64,000 bases of DNA from Chloroflexus aggregans DSM 9485. Its GTDB lineage: Bacteria > Chloroflexota > Chloroflexia > Chloroflexales > Chloroflexaceae. The position numbers and the translations under genes are program-made. The stretch covers positions 1,687,353 through 1,751,352 of the forward strand of contig NC_011831.1 in assembly GCF_000021945.1 (NCBI RefSeq). Direction: 5' to 3'. Under the pieces are notes generated by a model. It saw nothing but the letters and a program-made list of their open reading frames with translations. It was not told where the DNA came from and ran no database searches. This document shows, one piece after another, positions 42,812 through 51,591 of the stretch. The stretch's first letter is position 1. Each line of letters begins with the position of its first letter.

Positions 42812-43786
42812 TCATGCCCCGCCAGTAATCCATGTCGCCAGTGTGTAATAGAGGGGGAGTCCGATGGCAAGATTAAACGGGAAGGTGATACCGAGCGCCG
42901 CAGTCAGATAGAAGCCGGGGTTGGCTTGCGGCAAAGCGATACGCACCGCTGCCGGCGCCGCAATGTACGACGCACTCGCCGCCAATACGCCGAGAATTGT
43001 ACTACCACCAAGTGACAGCCCGGCCCAATGCCCAAACAAAACCCCGAGCAGGCCGTTGACGATCGGCATGATAATACCAAACCCAAGCAGAAACAGACCG
43101 GCACCTGGCAAATCGCGGAACCGCCGTGCGGCAACCATACCAAGCTCAAGCAGGAAAAAGGTCAAAGCGCCCTTGAAGAGATCGAGGAACAACGGTGCTA
43201 CCTCTTTACCTCCACGTGGGCCGGTTAGCCAACCGATGATCATCCCACCGACCAGCAATAAGATACTTTTACTGGTGATAAGTTCATAAATCGCTTTTTG
43301 CCAATCACCACCCTGCTGACCACCGGCCACCTGCGCAATCAGCAACGCAATCACGATAGCCGGCACCTCGAGAATGGCAACCAAGGCCGGCATAAATCCC
43401 TCATAACGAATGCCAATAGCATCGAGAAACGTCTGCGATGCGGCAAACGTCACTGCCGACACCGAGCCATAATGTGCCGCCAGTGCAGCCGCGTCGGCGA
43501 CACTAAGTTTGCCGATCCGCCGAGCAACAATGTACGCGATAATCGGAATAATGACGCCGAGCAGAAACGTCGCCAAAGCCGGCGCCCAAAAGACAGCGAG
43601 GCTGGTTTCGGCGAGGGCAATACCTCCTTTTAACCCGATTGCCAGTAACAAGTAGATCGAAAGCGTGGTATACAACTCATCAGGAAGTTTCAGGTCACTG
43701 CGTACAAGCGTCGCCACAATGCCTAATGCGAAGGCCAACACCATTGGTGAAAGTAGATTTATGCGCAATAACTCCAGCACTTCCAT
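42812..43786 (-). CDS. sbtA: Sodium-dependent bicarbonate transporter SbtA
   Basis: 324 residues with about ten membrane spans. LLLAIGLKGGIALAE, AAHYGSVSAVTFAASQTFLD, MIIGWLTGPRGGKEVAPLF and AASASYIAAPAAVRIALPQA follow SbtA (PF05982) closely, including the inverted-repeat membrane core. SbtA imports HCO3- with Na+ at high affinity. If the host fixes carbon by the 3-hydroxypropionate bicycle, as Chloroflexus does, its carboxylases use bicarbonate directly, so import would feed autotrophy. Followed by sbtB in the same direction. Confidence 0.9.
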   Translation of the reverse strand: MEVLELLRINLLSPMVLAFALGIVATLVRSDLKLPDELYTTLSIYLLLAIGLKGGIALAETSLAVFWAPALATFLLGVIIPIIAYIVARRIGKLSVADAAALAAHYGSVSAVTFAASQTFLDAIGIRYEGFMPALVAILEVPAIVIALLIAQVAGGQQGGDWQKAIYELITSKSILLLVGGMIIGWLTGPRGGKEVAPLFLDLFKGALTFFLLELGMVAARRFRDLPGAGLFLLGFGIIMPIVNGLLGVLFGHWAGLSLGGSTILGVLAASASYIAAPAAVRIALPQANPGFYLTAALGITFPFNLAIGLPLYYTLATWITGGA

Positions 43787-43917
43787 TTCAAATCCTTAAT
43801 CTACAAAAGAAAAGCTTCACCGCACAACCGTTATCTTACCATTGCACGTAACATAGCTAGCAGTGATACAATAGGACCATCGTTCATTCTACTCATCCAC
43901 CAAAGGAGCTGCATCCT

Positions 43918-45333
43918 ATGGCCGCCACAACGTCGGCAAGTTCTGAGCGCCTGTCACTCGCGACTCGTCTCGCTTTTGGTGCAGGTGATCTCGGACCTGC
44001 GATTGCCACTATTGTGGCCTCGTTCTTCCAACTCTACTTTCTCACGACAATTGCCGGTTTACCACCCGGCCTTGCCGGTACAATCCTCCTGATCGTCAAA
44101 ATCTGGGATGCCGTCAATGATCCTATTATCGGTTGGTTGACCGATAAGACCCAGACACGTTGGGGACGACGCCGACCGTGGTTACTGTTCGGCGCAGCTC
44201 CGTTTGGCCTACTCTTCTTTTTGCAATGGGTAGTACCACCATTTGATGTGACCGGGAAGTTCATCTATTATCTCATCATCGCCCTGCTGTTTGATACCGC
44301 CTTCACGGTGGTGAATGTGCCGTACACTGCGCTCACCCCCGAACTTACCCGCGATTATGACGAACGCACTGCCCTCAATTCATACCGCTTCGCCTTCAGC
44401 ATCGGCGGAAGCCTCCTCGGCGGTATTTTGCACCAGATCATCGTCGGCCAGTTTGCCGATCAGCGAGTCGGTTATCTCGTATCGGGCGCAGTGGTTGGCG
44501 TCTTAATCGCCATCCCGTTTCTCTGGTGCTTTTTCGGAACGCGCGAACGGTACGAACCTGAACCGGGGGCTGCAGAGCTGAGCTTGCTCGATCAGATCCG
44601 CTATGTGTTCAAAAATCGTCCTTTTCTCTTTGTGGTTGGCATCTATATGTTTTCGTGGCTAGCCGTGCAGGTCACGTCGAGCGTACTCACCTTCTTTATC
44701 GTCTTTTGGCTGGGTAGTGTGCCACAATTTCCAACCACAGCCTTTGGCCTCACATTTGGGAGTGCGAGCGACCTCATTCCCATTATGCTCTTTGCCGTAC
44801 AAGGATCGGCACTGGTATTTCTCTTTGTCTGGAGTGCTGTTAGTCGTCGCGTTGGCAAGAAAGCGGTCTACATGATCGGTAGTCTCATCTGGATCGGTGT
44901 CCAAGCGTTTCTCTTTTTTCTCCAACCCGAGCAGATCAGCCTTGCCATTGTCTTAGGAGTGATTGCCGGTGCCGGCGTTGCTACCGCCTATCTCATTCCA
45001 TGGAGCATGATGCCCGACGTCATCGAGCTTGATGAACTTGAGACCGGTCAACGTCGTGAGGGGATGTTTTACGGCTTTATGGTGCTATTACAGAAGATGG
45101 GCCTGGCCATCGGTCTGTTTTTGGTCGGGCAGGCGCTCCAATTTGCCGGCTTTAATGAAACCTTACCGCCCGGTCAACAGCCCGAAAGTGCGCTATTGGC
45201 AATCCGTCTACTGATCGGCCCGATGCCAACCCTCATTCTAATCTGTGGTATGATCCTCACAGCCTTTTACCCGATTACCAAGGCGAGCCATGTCGAGACT
45301 CTAAAGCGGCTAGAGGCGTTACGGCAGCGATAG
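43918..45333 (+). CDS. MFS transporter of the GPH (sugar:cation) family
   Basis: 471 residues with twelve predicted spans behind AAAGGAGC. GPH markers: LAFGAGDLGPAIATIVASFF at the start, KIWDAVNDPIIGWLTDKTQT (the conserved D-x-P cation site), RWGRRRPWLLFGAAPFG and YLIPWSMMPDVIELDELETG in the second half. GPH members symport glycosides, pentosides or hexuronides with H+ or Na+. Substrate unknown; no sugar-catabolic gene adjoins it. Confidence 0.9.
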   Translation: MAATTSASSERLSLATRLAFGAGDLGPAIATIVASFFQLYFLTTIAGLPPGLAGTILLIVKIWDAVNDPIIGWLTDKTQTRWGRRRPWLLFGAAPFGLLFFLQWVVPPFDVTGKFIYYLIIALLFDTAFTVVNVPYTALTPELTRDYDERTALNSYRFAFSIGGSLLGGILHQIIVGQFADQRVGYLVSGAVVGVLIAIPFLWCFFGTRERYEPEPGAAELSLLDQIRYVFKNRPFLFVVGIYMFSWLAVQVTSSVLTFFIVFWLGSVPQFPTTAFGLTFGSASDLIPIMLFAVQGSALVFLFVWSAVSRRVGKKAVYMIGSLIWIGVQAFLFFLQPEQISLAIVLGVIAGAGVATAYLIPWSMMPDVIELDELETGQRREGMFYGFMVLLQKMGLAIGLFLVGQALQFAGFNETLPPGQQPESALLAIRLLIGPMPTLILICGMILTAFYPITKASHVETLKRLEALRQR

Positions 45334-45355
45334 ACTGGATAGCCGGCAAAATAGC

Positions 45356-46018
45356 TTACCGACGACGAGTCACACCGATACGCGGGCAGAGATCACGGAT
45401 CGGACAGATACTACAACGCGGTGACGTTGGATGACAAATATTTTGCCCCAACGTCACCAGTAACCGATTGATCGGGATCCAATAGCGTTGTGGCAGCTTC
45501 GCCCGCAGTGCCATCTCTGTCTCTTCTGGTGTGCGCGTCTGTACGTAGCCCCAACGATTGCAGATCCGATGCACATGCACATCAACACAAATCCCCGGCA
45601 GCCCAAACCCGGCCGTTATCACCAGATTCGCCGTTTTGCGCCCAACACCGGGCAGTTTCAGCAACTCATCGAGGTCTGACGGCACTTCACCGTTGTACTT
45701 TTCAAGGAGGATTTGGCAGATGGCAGCAATTTGCCGGGCTTTGACGCGGTAAAACCCGACCGGGTAGATCAGTTCGGCGATCCGATCAACGCCCAGCGCG
45801 AGCATTGCTGCCGGTGTATCGGCAACTGCGAATAAGCGGGGGGCTACGACTGCGGTAAGCGTATCTTTTGTGCGTAGACTCAGAATAGTCGCGATTAAAA
45901 TCCGGAATGGCGTTTGACTGACCTCACCCATCTGATCGATCAACGGGGGTGTGTATTTGGTCAATTCACGTTCGAGAGTGTCCAATACGTGCTCAATCGG
46001 AAACTGTGTCACTGTCAC
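45356..46018 (-). CDS. nth: Endonuclease III
   Basis: 220 residues. Full bifunctional signature: ATILSLRTKDTLTAVVAPRL, the HhH with the lyase lysine in LPGVGRKTANLVITAGFG, catalytic aspartate in CVDVHVHRICNRWGY and a 4Fe-4S motif C-x6-C-x2-C-x5-C near the end (ICHPTSPRCSICPIRDLC). It excises oxidised pyrimidines and nicks the abasic site. It is the housekeeping relative of the MIG-type glycosylase at 15796, and the Lys/Tyr contrast is visible between them. Confidence 0.95.
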   Translation of the reverse strand: MTVTQFPIEHVLDTLERELTKYTPPLIDQMGEVSQTPFRILIATILSLRTKDTLTAVVAPRLFAVADTPAAMLALGVDRIAELIYPVGFYRVKARQIAAICQILLEKYNGEVPSDLDELLKLPGVGRKTANLVITAGFGLPGICVDVHVHRICNRWGYVQTRTPEETEMALRAKLPQRYWIPINRLLVTLGQNICHPTSPRCSICPIRDLCPRIGVTRRR

Positions 46019-46115
46019 GCTTATATCTCCCTATCTGGCGCCGACGCTCGAGAGTAGTGTACGATATGATGACACTTGAAGTTTACCTTAACCGTTGCCC
46101 AGGAGCGCCTCATCT

Positions 46116-47552
46116 ATGAAACAACGTTGGTTGAGCTGGTGGATAGCCCTCATCCTCCTCGCGTCCTGCACATCGGCTTCACCCACGCCAGTACCGTTGT
46201 CTACGGCTACACCATCGGGAGAGCGGCCAACTCGAACACCTCACCCCCAACCGATCACGCCCACGGCAGCTCAACCAACAGCAACACCGATGACGAATCT
46301 ACCGGCGCCGGTGTATCTGCTTCAGAACGATCAGGTGATGCGGCTCGCTCCCAACGGTCAACAGCTCACCCAGATCACTTACGAACTACAGCCGGTACGC
46401 GAACTGAGCGTTGCGAATAACGGCACCCTCGTCTACGTGACCGAAAACGACTTAATAGCCCTCGACGGTACGGGCCGCCGGGTTGTGATCGATGCACAAA
46501 CCATTAGCCGCCCGCGGATTTCGCCCGACGGCCAGCGTGTTGTCTACCGTCTGGACGATCCGACACCCGATCTGCTCGGTACAGACGCGCCCAGTGGCGT
46601 TTACATCAGCGAGCTACGTGGCGGACAACCACGACTATTACAGGCCGACGATCCCGAACCGGTCACACCGGATTTCTCCAAGCCGGCGTGGCGCTACATA
46701 CCGGTGTCATGGTCTCCCGATGGTCAGCGGTTGCTATTATACGCCGTGATGCAACCGGAAATTGGCATTCCCGGCGGTGAAGTGGTCATTATCGGGCCAG
46801 ACGATCGGGTTGTCCGTGCCTTCAGTTGTTGTGAAGAAGAGATATGGAGTGTTAATGGAGACGAATTGACCGTGGCTGGCGGTGGACCCGATCCTGATCT
46901 ACGTTTCGGTCTGTATCGGATCGATGTCGAGCATGGCACCGAATCGCCGGTAGTAGCAAGGAGTGAGGCGATCATCCCCCTCGTGCGCGCACCACAACGG
47001 ATGGCGGATGGAGACATCTATGCCTTTATCGAGCTGGTGCCAGTACAAGCGTATCAATGGGATTATCCTTTTCGCCCCCAGATGGTACGTGTCGGCAATG
47101 ATGGCATCATAACGCCAATACGGCCTGAACGGCTTGGCGAACCGCTGTTGAACTTGTGGAACCCACAAGCACGCGGTGCTTTGGTTCAATTCGCCGAACA
47201 AGCGAACCTGATCTGGTTACCAACCGATCCCACCCTACCGATTGTCACAACCGTCGCCAACGGTGTTGCCGCTGCGTGGACACCTACAGCCGACTTGAGC
47301 ATCCGCCCTTGTGACGGCTTTGCGACCATTTCACCCCAACCCGCCAACCACCGTCAGTTCGATCCGGCGGTTGCCGATCTCCAAGGACGGCTCGCCACTC
47401 TCGGCTTCGATCCCGGACCCATTGACGGTCTATTCGGCCCGACTACTGCTACCGCCGTGCAGGCTTTTCGCATTGCTACCGGTTTGCCGGCAGGCGACAG
47501 TATTGATTGCGTAGCCTGGCAAAGCCTCTTAACCCGGAGTACTGCTCAATGA
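46116..47552 (+). CDS. Lipoprotein with beta-propeller-like and peptidoglycan-binding domains
   Basis: 478 residues from an ATG behind CAGGAGCG. A lipoprotein signal (WWIALILLASCTSASP; lipobox cysteine near 18) and a Thr/Pro-rich stalk lead to TolB/WD-like repeats (ISPDGQRVVYRLDDP, WSPDGQRLLLYAVMQ). The C-terminal ~60 residues are PG_binding_1: AVADLQGRLATLGFDPGPID, GLFGPTTATAVQAFRIATGL. It should sit on the outer membrane face holding peptidoglycan. Role unknown. The stop overlaps the next start (ATGA). Confidence 0.82.
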   Translation: MKQRWLSWWIALILLASCTSASPTPVPLSTATPSGERPTRTPHPQPITPTAAQPTATPMTNLPAPVYLLQNDQVMRLAPNGQQLTQITYELQPVRELSVANNGTLVYVTENDLIALDGTGRRVVIDAQTISRPRISPDGQRVVYRLDDPTPDLLGTDAPSGVYISELRGGQPRLLQADDPEPVTPDFSKPAWRYIPVSWSPDGQRLLLYAVMQPEIGIPGGEVVIIGPDDRVVRAFSCCEEEIWSVNGDELTVAGGGPDPDLRFGLYRIDVEHGTESPVVARSEAIIPLVRAPQRMADGDIYAFIELVPVQAYQWDYPFRPQMVRVGNDGIITPIRPERLGEPLLNLWNPQARGALVQFAEQANLIWLPTDPTLPIVTTVANGVAAAWTPTADLSIRPCDGFATISPQPANHRQFDPAVADLQGRLATLGFDPGPIDGLFGPTTATAVQAFRIATGLPAGDSIDCVAWQSLLTRSTAQ

Positions 47553-48046
47553 TCGTACCTCCAGACCTCATCGAGCCGATCACCGCTATTCACGCCGCCC
47601 CACACCGGCTTGTCCTTGCCTTTGCCGGCGCCGGCAGCTTAGGGCTTGCCTGGCTACACGCAATTGCCGGATCGTCACGCACCATCCTCGAAGCAATTGA
47701 TGCGTATTCACCACCATCGCTGGCTCAGCTCACCGGTAACCTTGCGGCGCCGGCAGTCAGCGCGTTGACTGCGCAAGCGATGGCTACCTGGGCCTACCAA
47801 CGTGCGCAAGCGCTGAGTAGCGGTGAATGGCCTTTGCTTGGCATTGGGCTAACAGCCGCGATCATCACCGACCGTGCGCGGCGTGGCCCCGACCACGCCT
47901 TCCTCGCCATTCACAGCTCAGATGGCATCTCGACGACCCATCTGACAATGGAGCGTACCGTTCAACAACGGAGCGATCAGGAAATCTACGTTAGCCGCTG
48001 GCTGATCAGCGAAATTGCCCGGGCATGCGGTGTACCGGGCAAGTAG
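47549..48046 (+). CDS. CinA-like (NMN amidohydrolase-related) domain protein
   Basis: 165 residues from the ATG that overlaps the lipoprotein stop. The pattern LVLAFAGAGSLGLAWLHAIA, GSSRTILEAIDAYSPPSLAQ, SALTAQAMATWAYQRAQALS and GIGLTAAIITDRARRGPDHA resembles the C-terminal CinA domain, which deamidates nicotinamide mononucleotide. The N-terminal CinA domain is missing. Some plant and bacterial proteins carry this domain alone. Enzyme activity is not certain because the catalytic Ser/Lys positions cannot be placed confidently. Confidence 0.6.
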   Translation: MIVPPDLIEPITAIHAAPHRLVLAFAGAGSLGLAWLHAIAGSSRTILEAIDAYSPPSLAQLTGNLAAPAVSALTAQAMATWAYQRAQALSSGEWPLLGIGLTAAIITDRARRGPDHAFLAIHSSDGISTTHLTMERTVQQRSDQEIYVSRWLISEIARACGVPGK

Positions 48047-48153
48047 TACGACCGCGAAGGTCGAGATACACGGCGATCACCGTCAAGTAAACCCCTTACC
48101 GTTGTGCCACCTAGTGAATAATTTCGCATTTTCTGGCAACATGACTCAGTTTC

Positions 48154-48182
48154 TTGACAATTTGCTGAGCCTATGGTACTGT
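48154..48182 (+). promoter_or_regulatory. Possible promoter of the oligopeptide transporter
   Basis: TTGACA (48154-48159), 17 nt, TACTGT (48177-48182). Perfect -35, poor -10. It would give a leader of about 440 nt before the binding-protein gene. The 585-bp gap 48047-48631 shows no gene or RNA structure I recognise. Confidence 0.35.
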
Positions 48183-48631
48183 TCAGGCACTCTGCACGTG
48201 TTTCAACGGATATATCAAAGATGATGGTAACGGGCAGTACACAGTAGTGCCGTGTAGCGCAGGGCGGATAGATCGATGGCAGATCGCCGCTTTTTCATCA
48301 TACCCAACATCGGTGAACGTCATCAGGTATGGGTGAAAGGACACAATGTTATGTCCCGTCTGCCCAACCACCCAACCAACGGATGTCGAGTTGGAAGCAG
48401 CGGATACAAGTATCAGATGGTCTACAACGTCGCTAGACGGCATTCAGAGTGAGGATTAAGATACTTTCGCGACATGAGTTGAGTGTGGTCATACCGTACT
48501 TGGCAGGTTGGCATAACGGCAACTACCAACACCGTCTCTATCACGAAGCATCACAATCCTCACCCACAAACAACGCTGCTGCCAACTCTGGTCATCAATT
48601 AGGCCGTCATTTTAGGAATAAGGAGGTTCGT

Positions 48632-50479
48632 GTGTCGCACAAACGTCTTTGGGCATGGATGACCCTCATGGCAGTAGCGGCAATGATCCTGGCAGCCTGC
48701 GGCGCGGGTCAACAGCAGACCCAACCAACTACTGCGCCGGCTGCGCAGGCAACCACTGCCCCGCAGCCAACCGCTGCCCCGCAGCCAACCGCTGCCCCGC
48801 AGCCAACCGCTGCCCCGCAGCCAACCGCTGCCCCGACTGAATCACCGGCACCACAGAAGGGTGGCAAACTGACGATTCTCTACTGGCAAGCAGTAACTAC
48901 CTTGAACCCACACCTTGCCACCGGTACGAAAGACTTCGACGGCGCGACCGTCATCCTTGAGCCGCTTGCCCGCTACAACGAAAAAGACGAGCTGGTACCT
49001 TTCCTCGCCGCCGAAATTCCGACCGTTGAGAATGGCGGTGTTGCAGCCGACGGCACCAGCGTGACCTGGAAGATCAAGCCGGGTCTCAAGTGGTCGGACG
49101 GCACAGACTTCACAGTTGAAGACATTATCTTCACGTGGAAATACTGCGCCGACCCGGCGACGGCCTGCACGACCAAGGCGGCCTTCGATCCGATTGCTAA
49201 CATCGAGAAGATCGATGACCTGACGATCAAGATCACGTGGAAAGAGCCGACCGCCGACCCCTACATCGCTTTTGTCGGTCCGTTTGGAATGATCTTACAG
49301 CAGAAGCAGTTCGGCAACTGCATCGGTGCAGCAGCCAGCACCAGTGCCGAGTGCCAGGCGGCTAACCTTGCCCCTATCGGTACCAATGCGTGGAAGCTGC
49401 GTGAGCTCCGCCCCGGCGATACCGTCATCTACGAGCGCAACCCCTTCTTCCGCGACGCCGATAAGGTCTTCTTCGACGAAGTCGAGATCAAGGGTGGTGG
49501 TGATGCTACCTCGGCGGCACGTGCAGTCTGCGAGACCGGTGAGGTCGACTTTGCCTGGAACTTGCAGATTCCCAAGGCGGTGCTCGAACCGATCTTAGCT
49601 GCCGGGAAGTGCGATGCGATTGCCGGTGGTTCGTTTGGCGTTGAGCGCATTGTAGTCAACTTCGCCAACCCGGACCCCGCCTTGGGAGACAAGCGCAGCG
49701 AGCCTGATCAGCCCCACCCGTTCTTGACCGACCCCGCAGTACGGCGAGCAATCGCGCTGGCAATCGACCGCAAGGCGATCGCCGAGCAGCTCTACGGTCC
49801 GACCGGCGAACCGACGTGTAACATTCTGGTGGTGCTGGCAGCCGTTAACTCGCCCAATACTACTTGCGAGCGCAATGTTGAGGAAGCCAAGCGGCTCCTT
49901 GAGGAAGCCGGTTGGAAGCTCAATGGGTCGGTACGCGAGAAGAATGGCGTGAAGTTGATCGTCAGCTTCCAGACCAGCATCAACACCCTGCGGCAAGGTG
50001 AGCAGGCGATCATCAAGTCGAATCTGGCCGAGATCGGCATCCAGGTCAACGTTAAAGCAATCGATGCTGCCGTCTTCTTTGGTGGTGATGCCGGTAATCC
50101 TGATACGCTGAACAAGTTCTACGCCGACCTGCAAATGTACACCAACGGCCCCAACTCGGCCGACCCACAGCAGTATCTGCAAGGCTGGATTTGTGCCGAG
50201 ATGTCATCGTCGGCCAACCAGTGGAATGGCAGCAATGATGGTCGGTACTGCAACCCTGAATACGACGCGCTCTTTGAGCAGTTGAAGACTGAGCTTGATC
50301 CGACACGCCGCGCACAACTGGCGATCCAGATGAATGATCTGCTGGTAAACGATGTGGCAGTGATCCCGTTGATCAATCGCCGCACACCCAACGCGAAGCT
50401 GAAGAATCTCGAAGGTCCAACCTTCAACACGTTCGACAGCAGCATTTGGAATATTGCAACGTGGCGGCGCGTACCGTAA
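48632..50479 (+). CDS. Oligopeptide/dipeptide ABC transporter binding lipoprotein (SBP family 5)
   Basis: 615 residues from a GTG behind a strong ATAAGGAGG; a long in-frame extension upstream is rejected. Lipoprotein signal LMAVAAMILAACGAG (cysteine near 25), a linker with four perfect hexapeptide repeats of APQPTA type, then the SBP_bac_5 domain: GGKLTILYWQAVTTLNPHLA, LKWSDGTDFTVEDIIFTWKY, RPGDTVIYERNPFFRDADKV, DPAVRRAIALAIDRKAIAEQ and DVAVIPLINRRTPNAKL near the end. It captures peptides or related solutes for the two permeases that follow. Confidence 0.92.
   Translation: MSHKRLWAWMTLMAVAAMILAACGAGQQQTQPTTAPAAQATTAPQPTAAPQPTAAPQPTAAPQPTAAPTESPAPQKGGKLTILYWQAVTTLNPHLATGTKDFDGATVILEPLARYNEKDELVPFLAAEIPTVENGGVAADGTSVTWKIKPGLKWSDGTDFTVEDIIFTWKYCADPATACTTKAAFDPIANIEKIDDLTIKITWKEPTADPYIAFVGPFGMILQQKQFGNCIGAAASTSAECQAANLAPIGTNAWKLRELRPGDTVIYERNPFFRDADKVFFDEVEIKGGGDATSAARAVCETGEVDFAWNLQIPKAVLEPILAAGKCDAIAGGSFGVERIVVNFANPDPALGDKRSEPDQPHPFLTDPAVRRAIALAIDRKAIAEQLYGPTGEPTCNILVVLAAVNSPNTTCERNVEEAKRLLEEAGWKLNGSVREKNGVKLIVSFQTSINTLRQGEQAIIKSNLAEIGIQVNVKAIDAAVFFGGDAGNPDTLNKFYADLQMYTNGPNSADPQQYLQGWICAEMSSSANQWNGSNDGRYCNPEYDALFEQLKTELDPTRRAQLAIQMNDLLVNDVAVIPLINRRTPNAKLKNLEGPTFNTFDSSIWNIATWRRVP
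48758..48829 (+). repeat. Four perfect 18-bp tandem repeats in the lipoprotein linker
   Basis: GCCCCGCAGCCAACCGCT is repeated four times without change (48758-48829), coding the linker hexapeptide APQPTA. Identical repeats suggest recent slippage; the length probably varies among strains without changing frame. Confidence 0.95.
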
Positions 50480-50500
50480 GTAGTGATATTGGCCGGTGAG

Positions 50501-50534
50501 ATGGCAGAGACGCACATCTGTGCGTCTCTGCCAT
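50501..50534 (+). terminator. Perfect 15-bp hairpin between binding protein and permease genes
   Basis: ATGGCAGAGACGCAC (50501-50515) and GTGCGTCTCTGCCAT (50520-50534) form a flawless stem with a 4-nt loop, 21 nt after the binding-protein stop. No T-run. It likely attenuates read-through or protects the upstream message so that binding protein exceeds permease. Confidence 0.75.
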
Positions 50535-50585
50535 GTTCGATATTTGATCAGGTAGGCATTGTGCGCGTTCTGGGGGCGAATTACT

Positions 50586-51545
50586 ATGTTGCAATATATC
50601 ATTCGACGATTGTTAATTGCGATTCCCACCCTCTTAATTATCAGTTTTGTGATCTTTGCTGTCCTTGCACTTGCCCCCGGCGATCCACTAGCCCAATTTG
50701 CCCTTAATCCCGCCATTCCCGAATCGACCCGTGAGTTGATCCGCATCCAGTTTGGCCTTGATCAACCATGGCCGGTACGCTACGTGCGTTGGCTGACCTC
50801 ACTGCTTCGTGGCGATTGGGGGTTCTCGTTTGGGACACGTGGCCCGGTGATTGACCTGATCTGGCAACGTTTACCACAAACCTTAACCGTGGTTGGATCG
50901 GCGTATCTCATTGCCGTAATGTTGGCAATCCCGATTGGTATTATCTCAGCGGTGAAACAATATTCGCTTTTTGATAATATAGCTACATTTTTCGCCTTTA
51001 TTGGGTTTTCAGTACCTTCATTCTTTACCGGTCTAGTATTGATCTTGGTATTTGCGATTAATTTAAAATGGTTTCCTATTGTTTACAATACGACATTACA
51101 AGTTGTTGATTGGGATACCTTCACCCAACAGGTACGACAGATGGTGCTACCGGTGACCGTGTTGGTTGTCCAGCAAACAGCAGCTCTCACCCGTTTTATG
51201 CGCTCGTCGATGCTCGATAATTTGACGCTCGATTATGTGCGCACAGCGCGTGCGAAAGGCCTCAGTGACCGGATGGTAGTACTGCGTCATGTGCTGGTCA
51301 ATAGTCTGATCCCAGTAGTGACGTTGATTGCGCTCGGTATTCCAACAATCTTCGCCGGTGCGATCATTACCGAGAATCTGTTCCGGGTTAACGGTCTTGG
51401 GGCACTACTGATTACATCAATCAACAATTCCGATACACCGGTTGTAATGGCTTTGACTTTTATCTTTGCGATCCTTACCGTTATCTTTAATCTGATCGCC
51501 GATATTCTGTACGGCGTGCTCGATCCGCGTGTCCGCTATTCATAA
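50586..51545 (+). CDS. Peptide ABC transporter permease (DppB type)
   Basis: 319 residues from MLQYIIRRLLIAIP behind GGGGGCGA. Six spans. N-terminal VFAVLALAPGDPLAQF-like segment (FAVLALAPGDPLAQFALNP), the DppB-typical LGLDQPW-like FGLDQPWPVRYVRWL, and the EAA loop YVRTARAKGLSDRMVVLRHV that docks on an ATPase. It forms half of the channel. Confidence 0.93.
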   Translation: MLQYIIRRLLIAIPTLLIISFVIFAVLALAPGDPLAQFALNPAIPESTRELIRIQFGLDQPWPVRYVRWLTSLLRGDWGFSFGTRGPVIDLIWQRLPQTLTVVGSAYLIAVMLAIPIGIISAVKQYSLFDNIATFFAFIGFSVPSFFTGLVLILVFAINLKWFPIVYNTTLQVVDWDTFTQQVRQMVLPVTVLVVQQTAALTRFMRSSMLDNLTLDYVRTARAKGLSDRMVVLRHVLVNSLIPVVTLIALGIPTIFAGAIITENLFRVNGLGALLITSINNSDTPVVMALTFIFAILTVIFNLIADILYGVLDPRVRYS

Positions 51546-51591
51546 TTCATTCCATATTGTCGACAACAAGGTACGGAAAGGGTTATGACCT

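Noticed and set aside
48449-48631. Upstream extension of the peptide-binding protein
   Set aside because: Would hide the lipoprotein signal behind 61 residues; the GTG at 48632 has a strong AAGGAGG.
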